Below, piece after piece: positions 53,380 to 62,247 of a stretch of DNA of 64,000 bases. The DNA lies in NCBI RefSeq assembly GCF_001580015.1, contig NZ_LSZQ01000012.1, forward strand, positions 1 to 64,000, in the 5' to 3' direction. The stretch comes from Cephaloticoccus primus. Its GTDB lineage: Bacteria; Verrucomicrobiota; Verrucomicrobiia; Opitutales; Opitutaceae. The notes beneath the pieces are model-generated. The model did no database searches. It saw nothing but the letters and a program-made list of their open reading frames with translations, and had not been told where the DNA came from. Position 1 is the first letter of the stretch. Each line of letters starts with the position of its first letter. A program made the translations under genes and the position numbers.

Positions 53380-54765
53380 ATGCCAAAGCCGCTCGCTGAT
53401 CCTTTGCCCATTTTCCCTGGTGCGCCTGTACGCGGGGCGCTCACCTTGCCGGGCTCGAAGAGCATCACCAACCGCGCGCTCGTCCTCGCCGCGCTCGCCG
53501 AGCGGCCCGTGACGCTGCGCGGCGCACTGTTTAGCCGCGACACGCGGATCATGGTCGCCGCACTGCGCGAGCTGGGCTTTCGCGTCGAGACCGATGAGGC
53601 CGCGCTGACGATCACCGTGCACGGGTGCGGCGGCGAAATCCCCGCCCGCGAGGCCACAATCGATGTGGGCAATGCGGGCACGGCGGCGCGTTTCCTCACC
53701 GCGCTGGTCTGCCTGCGGCGCGGTGGCGTGTACCACTTCGATGGCGACGCGGCCATGCGCGCCCGCCCGATTGCGGGGCTGCTGGATGCGCTCACGCAGC
53801 AAGGCGCCGAGGCCAGCGCGCGGCAGTTTCCCTTTACGCTGCGCACGGCGGGGCTGGCCGGCGGGCGCGTAAGGCTCGACGCCTCGGCCAGCTCGCAACT
53901 GATCTCGGCGCTGCTGCTCGTCGCACCAAGGGCCGCCACCCCGCTGCGGGTCGAGCTGATCGGCGACACGGTCTCAAAACCCTTTGTCACGATGACGGAG
54001 CGGATGGTGAGCGACTTCCCCGCGCGGTTCGCGCCCCACACGCGAGCAGCCGACAAGCCCAACCCGCAGGCGGCCACAGCGCGCACAGCCGAAGCCGAGG
54101 CTGCCTCCGCCGGCGGCGCCGACGCGGCGGTACTCGACTACGAAATCGAGGGCGACGCGACTGCCGCCAGCTACTTCGCCGCGCTGCCGGTCGTGACGGG
54201 CGGCGGCCAGCTCTCGCTCGGCGGGCTCAAGCTCGGGCCCGACGCGCTGCAAGGCGACACGGCGTTTATCGCGCTGCTCGCCGAGCGCGGGCTGATCCGC
54301 CACGAGGGCCGCAGCATCTCGCGCAGCGCAGCGGACGCGCCGCCCCACGGCATCGACGCCGATTTTAACGCCTTCTCCGATACGTTTCTCACGCTCGCCG
54401 CAATCGCGCCGCTGCTCAAGGGGCCCACGCGCATCACCGGCATCGCCCACACACGGCATCAGGAAACGGATCGGGTCGCGGGCATGGCGCGCGAGCTGCG
54501 CAAGCTCGGCCAGCACGTGATCGAGACGGAGGACGCGCTCGAAATCCACCCGCGCCCGCTCGTGCCCGATCAGGTGATCGAGACTTACCACGACCACCGC
54601 TTCGCGATGAGCTTCGGCGTCCTCGGCTGCCACGATCTGCGCGGCGACGGGCAGCCTTGGCTCTCGATCAAAGACCCGTCTTGCTGCGGGAAGACCTTTC
54701 CCGAGTTTTTCGACGTCCTCGACTCCCTGCGCCAAAGCGCTGCCCAAACTGCCGCTGTCTCTTAA
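53380..54765 (+). CDS. aroA: 3-phosphoshikimate 1-carboxyvinyltransferase (EPSP synthase)
   Basis: AroA joins shikimate-3-phosphate and phosphoenolpyruvate in the shikimate pathway. The 461-residue enzyme shows LPGSKSITNRALVLAAL, the substrate loop GNAGTAARFLTALV (the conserved NAGTA(M/A)R region), SSQLISALLL, DADFNAFSDTFLTLA and HRFAMSFGVLG. A ~30-residue Ala-rich insertion (near AADKPNPQAATARTAEAE) lies in the middle of the protein and is not typical. The start at 53380 (MPKPLADPLPIFPG) is chosen over 53263. It is followed 15 bp later by cmk, the classical aroA-cmk neighbourhood. Cytoplasmic. Confidence 0.95.
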   Translation: MPKPLADPLPIFPGAPVRGALTLPGSKSITNRALVLAALAERPVTLRGALFSRDTRIMVAALRELGFRVETDEAALTITVHGCGGEIPAREATIDVGNAGTAARFLTALVCLRRGGVYHFDGDAAMRARPIAGLLDALTQQGAEASARQFPFTLRTAGLAGGRVRLDASASSQLISALLLVAPRAATPLRVELIGDTVSKPFVTMTERMVSDFPARFAPHTRAADKPNPQAATARTAEAEAASAGGADAAVLDYEIEGDATAASYFAALPVVTGGGQLSLGGLKLGPDALQGDTAFIALLAERGLIRHEGRSISRSAADAPPHGIDADFNAFSDTFLTLAAIAPLLKGPTRITGIAHTRHQETDRVAGMARELRKLGQHVIETEDALEIHPRPLVPDQVIETYHDHRFAMSFGVLGCHDLRGDGQPWLSIKDPSCCGKTFPEFFDVLDSLRQSAAQTAAVS

Positions 54766-54780
54766 CACGGACTCTTACCG

Positions 54781-55578
54781 ATGCCGCCCTCGCCCCACAG
54801 TCCCCAAACCGCCACCGCTGCTGCTGCGGCATCCGCAGCCGCAGCCGAGCGCGACGCGCCGATCATCGTCGCCATCGATGGCGGGGCCGCCTCCGGAAAA
54901 TCTTCCACGGCGCGCTCGCTCGCTGCGCGCTTCGGGCTACTGCATGTGGACACGGGCTCGTTTTATCGGCACCTGACCGCCGAGCTGCTCGCGCGCGGGG
55001 CGGCGGCGGACGAGCAGCCCGCGCTCGACGCGGTGCTGCGCACGCTGCGCTTCTCGACGCGCGTCGCAGGCTACTCGGCACAGATGTTGATCGAGGGGCG
55101 CGCCGCCGGAGACGAGATCCGCGGCGCCACGGTAAATGCGCGCGTCTCGCACTACGCCGCCGTGCCCGCAGTGCGCCGCGCGCTGCTCGCCTACCAGCGC
55201 GCGCAGGCCCAGGTCGCGCACGAGCACGGCTTTCGCGGCGTCGTGATGGAGGGGCGCGACATCGGCTCGGTGATTTTCCCCGAGGCGGAGTTTCGCTTCT
55301 TCCTGCATGCCGATGCGAGCGCACGCGCCGCGCGCCGCGCCGCCGAGGGCCGCGAGGACTCGATTGCCGAGCGCGACCGGCTGGACACTTCGCGCAAGGA
55401 AGCGCCGCTGGTCTGCCCCGCTGGCGCCATCGACATCGATACCACGCAGCTCAGCCTCGCCGAGGTCATTGAACGGATAGCCGCGATCATCGCCCGAAAA
55501 CGCCCCGAGCTTGAAGCCACCACAACGCAACCCGACCGCGCCACGCACGCGCCGCGAGGCGACACTTCCGCGACATGA
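54781..55578 (+). CDS. cmk: (d)CMP kinase
   Basis: Cmk phosphorylates CMP and dCMP. The 265-residue protein opens with a ~24-residue Ala-rich extension and then the Walker A loop DGGAASGKSSTAR. It has VDTGSFYRHLTAELL (usual form DTGAMYR), the characteristic EGRDIGSVIFPEAEFRFFLHAD, and RDRLDTSRKEAPLV. The C-terminal ~25 residues are Thr/Ala-rich. It overlaps plsC by ATGA (55575-55578), so the two are translationally coupled, as in other bacteria where cmk and a plsC-type gene are joined. Confidence 0.94.
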   Translation: MPPSPHSPQTATAAAAASAAAAERDAPIIVAIDGGAASGKSSTARSLAARFGLLHVDTGSFYRHLTAELLARGAAADEQPALDAVLRTLRFSTRVAGYSAQMLIEGRAAGDEIRGATVNARVSHYAAVPAVRRALLAYQRAQAQVAHEHGFRGVVMEGRDIGSVIFPEAEFRFFLHADASARAARRAAEGREDSIAERDRLDTSRKEAPLVCPAGAIDIDTTQLSLAEVIERIAAIIARKRPELEATTTQPDRATHAPRGDTSAT

Positions 55579-56234
55579 GCCTGCCGCTGCGCCAAGTCGA
55601 GATGGAGCCGGTGTACGGCTTGTTCCACTACCTGTTTACCAGTGCGTACGGGATGTTTTTTCGCGGCGAGGTCGAGGGGCAGGCACAGCTCCCGCAGGAG
55701 GGCGGCTTCCTGATCGCGGCCAACCACGCGAGCTTTCTGGACCCGCCGATGATCGGCGCGCAGGTGTCGCGCCAGCTCGCGTTTTTCGCGCGCAAGACGC
55801 TGTGGCGCGGCGGCTTCGCCTCGTGGTGGCTCGACACGGTGGGGACGATCCCCGTCGACCGCGACGGCGGCCAGGATGTGAACGCGATCAAGCGCGTGCT
55901 CGGCGCACTCAAGCGCGGGCGCGGCCTGATCCTGTTCCCCGAGGGGACACGCTCGCCCGACGGCCAGTTGCGCGAGCCCAAGGCAGGCGTGGGCCTCATC
56001 GCGTGCCGCGCGCAAGTACCGGTCGTGCCCGCGCGGATCTTCGGCTCCTTCGAAGCGATGGGAAAGGGGCAGCCGCTGCGCCTGGGAACGCCGGTCAACA
56101 TCGTCTTCGGGCCGCCGATTTTCCCGAGCGAATACGACGACGCGCGCGCAGGCAAAGCCCGCTACCCACTCGCCAGCGAGCGGATCTTTGAACGCATCGC
56201 CGCACTGCAAGAGCCGCAGCGGCCAGTCATTTGA
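55575..56234 (+). CDS. plsC: 1-acyl-sn-glycerol-3-phosphate acyltransferase
   Basis: PlsC adds the second acyl chain to make phosphatidic acid at the inner membrane. The 219-residue protein has the catalytic NHASFLDPP (HxxxxD) motif, the glycerol-phosphate-binding FPEGTRSPDG motif and the conserved VPVVPARIFGS-like region. There is a short hydrophobic N-terminal part. It starts within the cmk stop (ATGA). Composite repeat copy 9 begins directly after its stop, so this is the end of the tyrA-aroA-cmk-plsC run. Confidence 0.93.
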   Translation: MSLPLRQVEMEPVYGLFHYLFTSAYGMFFRGEVEGQAQLPQEGGFLIAANHASFLDPPMIGAQVSRQLAFFARKTLWRGGFASWWLDTVGTIPVDRDGGQDVNAIKRVLGALKRGRGLILFPEGTRSPDGQLREPKAGVGLIACRAQVPVVPARIFGSFEAMGKGQPLRLGTPVNIVFGPPIFPSEYDDARAGKARYPLASERIFERIAALQEPQRPVI

Positions 56235-56236
56235 TC

Positions 56237-56590
56237 CACTACGCGTGGGGCGGTGGCGGGGCGCCACTTGCCATTGAATTTGGGAATCGGCCCCGTCGCT
56301 ACGCGACGAAGCACGATTCCCAAATTTAACGAGCCATCCCCTGTCGCGTTGCGACAGAGGATGAAGCCCAAAATCCGAATGGAGCGTAAACCCATTGGGG
56401 CGACCCTCGTTGGTTTACGGGTTAAACTCCTGCCCGACCAGAGGTCGGGGGATTTTCATGTAAATTTTCGATTTTGTCCGGGCGCAAAGCGCACGCGCAA
56501 AATCGAAAATTAAATGGAAGTGGTCACCAGACGGTGCACCAACGAGTGCACCGCACAATAAAACGGTCGAAGACCGCGCCCCCCGCGCAG
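56237..56590. repeat. Composite intergenic repeat, copy 9
   Basis: Fills the gap between plsC and the end of trpS. Order: A (CTACGCGTGGGGCGGTGG), B (TTTGGGAATC...GATTCCCAAATT, 56279-56327), C (CTGTCGCGTTGCGACAG), D (GAATGGAGCG, AAACCCATTGGGGCGA, GGTTTACGG), G (CCCGACC-AGA-GGTCGGG), a second B-type hairpin (TTTCGATTTTG...CAAAATCGAAAA), and a two-hairpin module (CGGTGCAC/GTGCACCG, loop CAACGA, 56532-56553; CGGTC-GAA-GACCG, 56564-56576), ending in an A-like CCGCGCAGG. Confidence 0.87.
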
Positions 56591-56605
56591 GGGTCAGTGA
56601 CCGTC

Positions 56606-57574
56606 TTAGCGGCTCAGGCCCGCGGCCTGGCGGACGCGCTGGAGGACGCCCGAGGCGACTTCGCGGGCGCGGGCCGCACCGTCGGCGAGGACGCCGTCCA
56701 CATAGGCGGGATCTGCTGCGAGCTCGGCGCGCTTTTGGCGGAAGGGCGCGAAGAATTCCCAGTAGTGCTCGAAGAGCACCTTCTTCAGGTCGCCGTAGCC
56801 GAGGCCGCCCGCGCGCAGCCGCGCTTCGCAGTCGGTGGCGACATCCTCGGGTGCGACCAGCCGCAGCAGCTGGATTGCGGTGTTTTTCTCGGCGTCGGAC
56901 TTGGGCTCTTCGCGGCTGCGGCTGTCCATGACGATGGACATGATTTTTTGGCGCAGGGCTTTTTCTTCGCCGAAGATTTCGAGCGTGTTGCCGTAGCTCT
57001 TGCTCATCTTTTGGCCGTCAAGCCCGGGCACGGTCGCCACGCCGTAGCGCTCCTCGTGCTCGGGGATGGTGAAAGTCTGGCCGTAGGCTTGATTAAACTT
57101 GATGGCGAGGTCGCGGGTCATCTCGACGTGCTGCTTCTGGTCTTTGCCGACGGGCACGCGCTCGGCGTCGAAGAGCAGGATGTCCGCGGCCATGAGGACG
57201 GGGTAGGCGAAGAGGCCGAAGGAGGCGGAGAGGCCGCGCGCGACCTTGTCCTTATAACTGTGGGCGCGCTCCAGCAGGCCCATCGGAGCGAGCGTGCCGA
57301 GGATCCACATGAGCTCGCAGACTTCGGGCACGTCGCTCTGTTTCCAGAACACGCTCCTGGCGGGATCGATCCCGCAGGCGAGCCAGTCGAGCGCGGCTTC
57401 GCGCGTGTTGGCTCGGCGGCGCGGGCCGTCACTGAGCGAGGTCATCGAGTGGTAATCGGCGATGAAGAAGAAGCAGTCGCCATCGGCCTGCGCGGTGAGG
57501 GCGGGCTTGATCGCGCCGAAGTAGTTGCCGATGTGGAGCGAGCCAGAGGGCTGGATGCCGGTGAGTGTGCGCAT
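56606..57574 (-). CDS. trpS: Tryptophanyl-tRNA synthetase
   Basis: The 322-residue class I synthetase charges tRNA-Trp. It begins MRTLTGIQPSGSLHIGNYFGAIKP, which includes the HIGH-type motif HIGN, and carries the KMSKS motif in DGQKMSKSYGNTLEIF. FFFIADYHSMT and VGKDQKQHVEMTRDLA are also typical of TrpRS. The start at 57574 is preferred because the upstream 62 codons (from 57760) show no similarity and a Pro-rich composition. It is divergent from the alpha-L-fucosidase gene (274 bp between starts), with nothing certain in between. Confidence 0.95.
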   Translation of the reverse strand: MRTLTGIQPSGSLHIGNYFGAIKPALTAQADGDCFFFIADYHSMTSLSDGPRRRANTREAALDWLACGIDPARSVFWKQSDVPEVCELMWILGTLAPMGLLERAHSYKDKVARGLSASFGLFAYPVLMAADILLFDAERVPVGKDQKQHVEMTRDLAIKFNQAYGQTFTIPEHEERYGVATVPGLDGQKMSKSYGNTLEIFGEEKALRQKIMSIVMDSRSREEPKSDAEKNTAIQLLRLVAPEDVATDCEARLRAGGLGYGDLKKVLFEHYWEFFAPFRQKRAELAADPAYVDGVLADGAARAREVASGVLQRVRQAAGLSR

Positions 57575-57848
57575 GTTGGGGAGAATGTGTAAGGAAGGCG
57601 GTGTGAGGGTAGTGTCGTTTTCCCCAGTTGGTTTGGCGAGGGGAGGCGGCGGATGGTCGGGAGGCTTGGGGGGCAGATCAAGCGAGGCGCGGGCGGCGGG
57701 GCCAAGCCGATTTGTCGGCGCGGCGCGAAGCGGCATTGCTTCCGGCAGCAAAGTCTCCATAGCCGCAGCTCGTCTTCCGGGACTTGTTCACCGGACTTAA
57801 CCCGCCCCACACCTTCCCAACCTGCTTCACCGTCACCCGCTCGTCATC

Positions 57849-59303
57849 ATGTCCCAATCGCCCCGCCCTCCTGCTGCTCCCGCCGCGCCAGCCGCTGCTC
57901 CCCTGCTCCCCTTCCCGCCGACCAGTGCGCGCCCGCGCCCGAGTGCCGCGCAGCTCGCGTGGCAACGCGAGGAGATCGCGCTGTTCGTGCACTTCACCGT
58001 AAACACGTTTACCGGTCTTGAGTGGGGCATGGGCAGCGAGTCGCCCGCGATTTTCAACCCCCGCGCGCTGGATGCGCGCCAATGGGCGCGCGTCGCCAGG
58101 CAAGGCGGCGCAGGCACGCTCATCCTGACCGCCAAGCATCACGATGGCTTCTGCCTGTGGCCGACGAAAACGACCACGCACTCCGTGGTGAGCAGCCCCT
58201 GGCGCGACGGAAAGGGCGATGTGGTGCGCGAGTTTGTCGATGCCTGCCGCGCGGAGGGGCTCGACGTCGGCCTGTACCTGTCGCCCTGGGATCGCAATGC
58301 GGCCTGCTATGGCCAAGGCGAAGCGTACAACGATTTTTATATCGAGCAGCTCACCGAGCTGCTCACCCAATACGGGCCAATCGTGGAGCTGTGGTTCGAC
58401 GGCGCCAACGGCGAGGGCCCCAACGGCAAAAAGCAGGAATACGACTGGGCGCGGATCCACGAGACCGTGCGGCGGCTCCAGCCCGGGGCGGTCATGTTTT
58501 CCGACGGTGGGCCGGACCTGCGCTGGATCGGCAACGAGACCGGCAGTGCGGGCAGCACCTGCTGGAGCAGCGTCGATCCGCAGCGCGTGCCCTACGCGGG
58601 ATTTGACGCGCCCTGGGTAAACGAGGCGCTCCAGCAGGGCGACCCGCACGGCACGGCGTGGCGCGTGGGCGAGACCGATGTGTCGATCCGCAAGGGCTGG
58701 TTCTGGCGCAGCAGCGAGGACGATCAGGTGCGCAGTCCGGCAAATCTCCTCGCGCTGTATTTCAGCTCCGTGGGGCGCAACAGCAAGCTGCTGCTCAACA
58801 TCCCGCCGACGGACGAGGGCCTGTTTCACGAAAACGACGTGCGCGCCTTTCTGGAGTTTGCCCGCCTGCGCGAGCAGCTCTTCGCCAGCGACGCGGCACC
58901 CGGGGCCAGCCTCGGCGCGAGCAGCGGCGGCGAGTCCGCCAGCGCGGTTTTCGATGGCGCCCCCGACAGCTACTGGGCCCCCGCCGAGGGCGAGCACAGC
59001 GGCTGGCTGGAGCTGCGCTGGCCGCAGCCCGTGAGCTTCGACGTCGTGCACTTGCGCGAAGCGATCACCGAGGGCCAGCACATCGCCAACTACCGCGTCG
59101 ACGTGTGGCGCGACGGCGCGTGGGCCCCGCTGACCTGGGGCACCACAATCGGCTACTGTAAGCTGAACCCGGTGCCGCTGACCGAGACCGACCGGCTGCG
59201 CGTCGTGATCGAGCACGCCTACGACCGGCCGCGGCTCGCCCGCATCGCCCTGCACCGCAACCCCACCGGCACCGTTGTAGAGAAAGCCCCCTGGGCTCTG
59301 TGA
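57849..59303 (+). CDS. Alpha-L-fucosidase, glycoside hydrolase family 29
   Basis: The 484-residue enzyme removes alpha-L-fucose from glycans. After a Pro/Ala-rich start comes the GH29 barrel: IALFVHFTVNTFTGLEWG, LTAKHHDGFCLWPTKTT, and the nucleophile Asp184 in ELWFDGANG. LLLNIPPTDEGLFHENDVRAFLEF marks the barrel end. Residues ~370-484 resemble a galactose-binding-like (F5/8 type C) beta-sandwich. No signal peptide is visible; the Pro/Ala start is not hydrophobic enough, so a cytoplasmic or non-classical location is likely. An MFS permease of the FucP branch lies 15 kb away; a link is speculative. Confidence 0.92.
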   Translation: MSQSPRPPAAPAAPAAAPLLPFPPTSARPRPSAAQLAWQREEIALFVHFTVNTFTGLEWGMGSESPAIFNPRALDARQWARVARQGGAGTLILTAKHHDGFCLWPTKTTTHSVVSSPWRDGKGDVVREFVDACRAEGLDVGLYLSPWDRNAACYGQGEAYNDFYIEQLTELLTQYGPIVELWFDGANGEGPNGKKQEYDWARIHETVRRLQPGAVMFSDGGPDLRWIGNETGSAGSTCWSSVDPQRVPYAGFDAPWVNEALQQGDPHGTAWRVGETDVSIRKGWFWRSSEDDQVRSPANLLALYFSSVGRNSKLLLNIPPTDEGLFHENDVRAFLEFARLREQLFASDAAPGASLGASSGGESASAVFDGAPDSYWAPAEGEHSGWLELRWPQPVSFDVVHLREAITEGQHIANYRVDVWRDGAWAPLTWGTTIGYCKLNPVPLTETDRLRVVIEHAYDRPRLARIALHRNPTGTVVEKAPWAL

Positions 59304-59359
59304 GCCAGCCACTCACGCTCGCGCGACACGGGCGACACGCGGCGCATGCTGCCCTGCTG

Positions 59360-59460
59360 CCCTGCTCACGCAGGGGCCGGGCTTGGTAATCGCTCAAGGC
59401 GGAAACGACATTGACGAGGTGGCAACGACACCTCGCCAAATAGGAGAGGTCGAAGACCTC
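59360..59460. repeat. Composite intergenic repeat, copy 10
   Basis: The CCCTGCTCACGCAGGGGCC hairpin (59360-59378, as at 4195) is followed by a two-hairpin module: stem CGAGGTG/CACCTCG with loop GCAACGA (59415-59435), CCAAATA, then GAGGTC-GAA-GACCTC (59446-59460). The ATG of the next gene is two bases further on. Both stems differ from the other copies but pair fully. Confidence 0.78.
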
Positions 59461-59462
59461 CC

Positions 59463-60155
59463 ATGCACGCTGCTGATTTTTTTTCACTGCCCGAGTCGCT
59501 CTCCGTTTTTGCCAAACAATTCCCCGCGCAATTGCCGCCCTGGGAGTGGTTGAAACAGATCGCAGCCGCGCTGGCCGAGCGACAAGCGGCGCAGCCGCAC
59601 CCACCTGCGATCAGCCTGCCCGCAGGGGTGCACGTCGAGGGCTGGGTACACATCGACCCGAGCGTAAAACTTCCGCCGCACGCGACGTTGATCGGCCCGC
59701 TGTGGATCGGCCCGGGCACGGAGATCCGGCCCGGCGCTTACTTGCGCGGTAACGTGATCGTCGGCGCGGGCTGTGTGCTGGGGAATGCCTGCGAGTTTAA
59801 AAACGCGCTGCTGCTCGACCGCGTGCAGGTGCCGCATTTCAGCTACGTGGGCGACTCGGTACTGGGGAACGGGGCACACCTCGGCGCGGGCGTCATCTGC
59901 TCCAACCTGCGGCTCGATCAAGGCGAGATCGAGGTCGATACGGGAGAGACCCGCATCCCGACCGGCTTGCGAAAGTTCGGAGCGATCGTGGGCGACGAAG
60001 CGGAGGTCGGCTGCAACGCCGTCCTCATGCCAGGCACCCTGCTGGGGCGACGCTCGCTGGTGATGCCGCTCACGCCCTTTGGCGGAGCACTCGCCGCCGG
60101 AATGACCGCGCGCGACCGCCCTTCGATCAACCGCCAAGCCCGCCGAGGGGGCTAA
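59463..60155 (+). CDS. Left-handed beta-helix (hexapeptide repeat) protein, GlmU-like
   Basis: The 230-residue protein has an N-terminal helical part (about 1-60) and then a left-handed beta-helix of hexapeptide repeats (GWVHIDPSVKLPPHATLIGP, LWIGPGTEIRPGAYLRGN, VIVGAGCVLGNACEFKN). GAHLGAGVICSNLRLD resembles the acetyltransferase half of GlmU. It may transfer an acyl group to a nucleotide sugar, but the nucleotidyltransferase domain of GlmU is missing. The ATG is two bases after a stable hairpin of the two-hairpin repeat module. The only Shine-Dalgarno-like sequence (AGGAG, 59442-59446) lies at the foot of that hairpin, so the start could be controlled by folding. Confidence 0.8.
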   Translation: MHAADFFSLPESLSVFAKQFPAQLPPWEWLKQIAAALAERQAAQPHPPAISLPAGVHVEGWVHIDPSVKLPPHATLIGPLWIGPGTEIRPGAYLRGNVIVGAGCVLGNACEFKNALLLDRVQVPHFSYVGDSVLGNGAHLGAGVICSNLRLDQGEIEVDTGETRIPTGLRKFGAIVGDEAEVGCNAVLMPGTLLGRRSLVMPLTPFGGALAAGMTARDRPSINRQARRGG

Positions 60156-60214
60156 GACCCTTTTCGCTGGCGACTCGCCAGTGTCCCTTGCCATCGGGAA
60201 TTGACCCCTATTTC

Positions 60215-60520
60215 TCCACTACGCGTGGGGCGGCAGGCGGTGCCTGCACCCATTTACTGTGCGGCTTGCTGTCGGGCGTTCCGCCCGACGAACAAGCCGC
60301 ACAGTAGAAAGAATCGGTAATTCACCGACAAACCGCTTCACCCCGTCCCAATCGGTTCCATTCGCATTTGATGCCCTATTCCCTGTCGCAATGCGACAGG
60401 GGGAGGTTCCGTTAAATTTGGGAATCGTGCTCTGGCGGGGTCGCAGACCCGTTTTATCGCCGGAGCCGATTCCCAAATTGAATGGCAAGTGGCGCCACGC
60501 CACCGCCCCACGCGCAGTGG
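60215..60520. repeat. Composite intergenic repeat, copy 11 (opposite orientation to copy 4)
   Basis: Order: A (CTACGCGTGGGGCGGCAGG), E (ACTGTGCGGCTTG...CAAGCCGCACAGT, 60256-60305), D (CCAATCGGTTCCATTCGCATT), C (CCTGTCGCAATGCGACAGG), B (TTTGGGAATC...GATTCCCAAATT, 60417-60478) and a terminal A (CGCCACCGCCCCACGCGCAG). This is the reverse-complement order of copy 4 at 15.1 kb. The start of the 60156-60525 gap also has a small hairpin CTGGCG-ACT-CGCCAG (60167-60181) 11 bp past the stop of the hexapeptide protein gene. Confidence 0.87.
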
Positions 60521-60525
60521 AGGAC

Positions 60526-60750
60526 TCAACCGCCGATGCGGATGCTGGGGTCAGCAGTGGGGATGACGCCGCGCGCGGCATCGGCGCGGTAGAGGGTGCT
60601 GCCGCCGATTTCACTACGCGCCTCGGGGGGCAAGCCCTCGTTGCTAAAAAGTGAAGGAGCATCGACGGGGTGATCGCGCATCGTGGAGATACCAAACCAG
60701 CCAAGAACCGCGGCACCGATGAGAGTCACAATAAAGCGAAAGTAGTCCAT
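60526..60750 (-). CDS. Small membrane protein of 74 residues
   Basis: The product (MDYFRFIVTLIGAAVLGWFG...) has one N-terminal membrane helix (about 5-22) and a polar C-terminus (FSNEGLPPEARSEIGGSTLYRADAARG). No family was recognised. The start at 60750 is preferred: the longer frame from 60954 adds Cys/Arg-rich sequence without features. It ends 6 bp from composite repeat copy 11 and is divergent from the metallo-hydrolase gene (251 bp between starts). Probably anchored in the inner membrane; function unknown. Confidence 0.6.
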   Translation of the reverse strand: MDYFRFIVTLIGAAVLGWFGISTMRDHPVDAPSLFSNEGLPPEARSEIGGSTLYRADAARGVIPTADPSIRIGG

Positions 60751-61001
60751 ACGGCTGCCAAGGCTTCGCGGCCCGCCCGCCCTGTAAAACGGGACCACTC
60801 GCGTAGGATTCCCCAGCGACTGCCTGATTCCCGCATCCCGATTTAATCGGCAGCACTTGAGAATGCGGGGGACTTGCCCAGCCTGCGCACCTCTCCCGTC
60901 TCTCACACCGCAGCTCCGCAGCGCGGGTCGCGCACACCGCGCCGCCCGCATCACCCAGCACGCCCGCGCTCCCTGCTCCGCTCCCCTGCCCTCCGATAAA
61001 A

Positions 61002-62174
61002 ATGCTCACCAAGCTCATGCTCTTCGCCCTCGCCGCAGTCCTGCTGCTCGCCCTCGCCGCCGCACTGTTTTACTTCACGCACCCCGTCTTCGGCAGTGCG
61101 CCGCGCGGCGAGCGGCTCGCGCGGATCACCCGCTCGCCCAACTACCGCGACGGCAGTTTTCAAAACCAGATCGAGACGCCGATGCTCACGACCGACGAGT
61201 CGCGGCTCTCACTCATGTTCAGAAACTTCAGCGGCAAGCGTGCCGAGACCCGCCCCCCTCGCCCGCTGCCCACGATCAAGACCGACCTGCGCGCGCTCGA
61301 CCGCAGCGAAGACCTCATCCTCTGGCTCGGGCACTCCTCGTTCTACGTGCAGCTCGGCGGGCTGCGGATCCTGGTCGATCCGATTTTCAGCGACTACGCC
61401 GCACCGTTTTCCTGGGCGAACCGCGCCTTCGCGGGCACGCTCGTTTACACCGCCGAGGACATGCCGGAGATCGACCTGCTCGTCATCACGCACGATCACT
61501 ACGACCACCTCGACTACCCGACCGCGCGCGCGCTGCGCGCCAAGGCGCGCAAGATCGTAGCGCCGCTCGGCGTCGGCGCGCATCTGGAGCGCTGGGGCTA
61601 CGAAAGCGACCGCGTGGCGGAGCTCGACTGGGGCGACTCGTATCGCGCCGCGCCAGACGGCGTGACCGCCGTAGGTGAAGCCGCCACCGCCGTGGAGGTA
61701 ATCGCCACGTCCGGGCGGCACTTTTCCGGCCGCACATTCAAGCGCAGCCAAACCCTGTGGATGGGCCTCATCCTGCGCTCGGCGCAGCGGCAGCTCTTCT
61801 TCAGCGGCGACACTGGCTACGGGCCGCACTTTGCCGAGATCGGCGCGCGGCACGGCCCCTTCGATTGGGTGAGCCTCGACAGCGGCCAATACAACGACCG
61901 CTGGCGGCACATGCACATGCGGCCCGAGGAGTCCGCCCAGGCCGCGCAGGAGCTCGGCGCCCGCGCGTTTACTCCCGGGCACGTAGGGCGCTTCACGCTC
62001 TCCGATCACGATTGGGATGACCCGTTCCGGCGCATCGCGGCAGCCAGTGCCGAGCGCCCCTACGCGCTGTGGACGCCGCTGATCGGGCAACCCATGTATC
62101 TGGACGGGCGCGCCCAACACTTTGGCCCGTGGTGGGAGGCGCTGCGAGCACCCGCCGCAGCCGCCGCCGAGTAG
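61002..62174 (+). CDS. Metallo-beta-lactamase-fold hydrolase (NAPE-PLD / UlaG-like)
   Basis: The 390-residue protein starts with a membrane anchor or signal (LMLFALAAVLLLALAAALFYF). It continues with the metallo-beta-lactamase fold: LGHSSFYVQLGGLRILVDPIF, the metal motif THDHYDHLD (HxHxDH), GRHFSGRTF, FSGDTGYGPHF and FTPGHVGRF. This set is typical of the NAPE-phospholipase D / outer membrane romA-like branch. It likely hydrolyses a phosphodiester or lipid at the membrane; the substrate is unknown. The rapA gene follows after 73 bp on the same strand. The C-terminus is an Ala-rich tail. Confidence 0.88.
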   Translation: MLTKLMLFALAAVLLLALAAALFYFTHPVFGSAPRGERLARITRSPNYRDGSFQNQIETPMLTTDESRLSLMFRNFSGKRAETRPPRPLPTIKTDLRALDRSEDLILWLGHSSFYVQLGGLRILVDPIFSDYAAPFSWANRAFAGTLVYTAEDMPEIDLLVITHDHYDHLDYPTARALRAKARKIVAPLGVGAHLERWGYESDRVAELDWGDSYRAAPDGVTAVGEAATAVEVIATSGRHFSGRTFKRSQTLWMGLILRSAQRQLFFSGDTGYGPHFAEIGARHGPFDWVSLDSGQYNDRWRHMHMRPEESAQAAQELGARAFTPGHVGRFTLSDHDWDDPFRRIAAASAERPYALWTPLIGQPMYLDGRAQHFGPWWEALRAPAAAAAE

Positions 62175-62247
62175 CCCGCGGCAATCCAGCGCCTGCGTAA
62201 ATTAAACAATCGCGCCGCGCCTGCGCACGGCTTCGCTCGGAGGGCTT

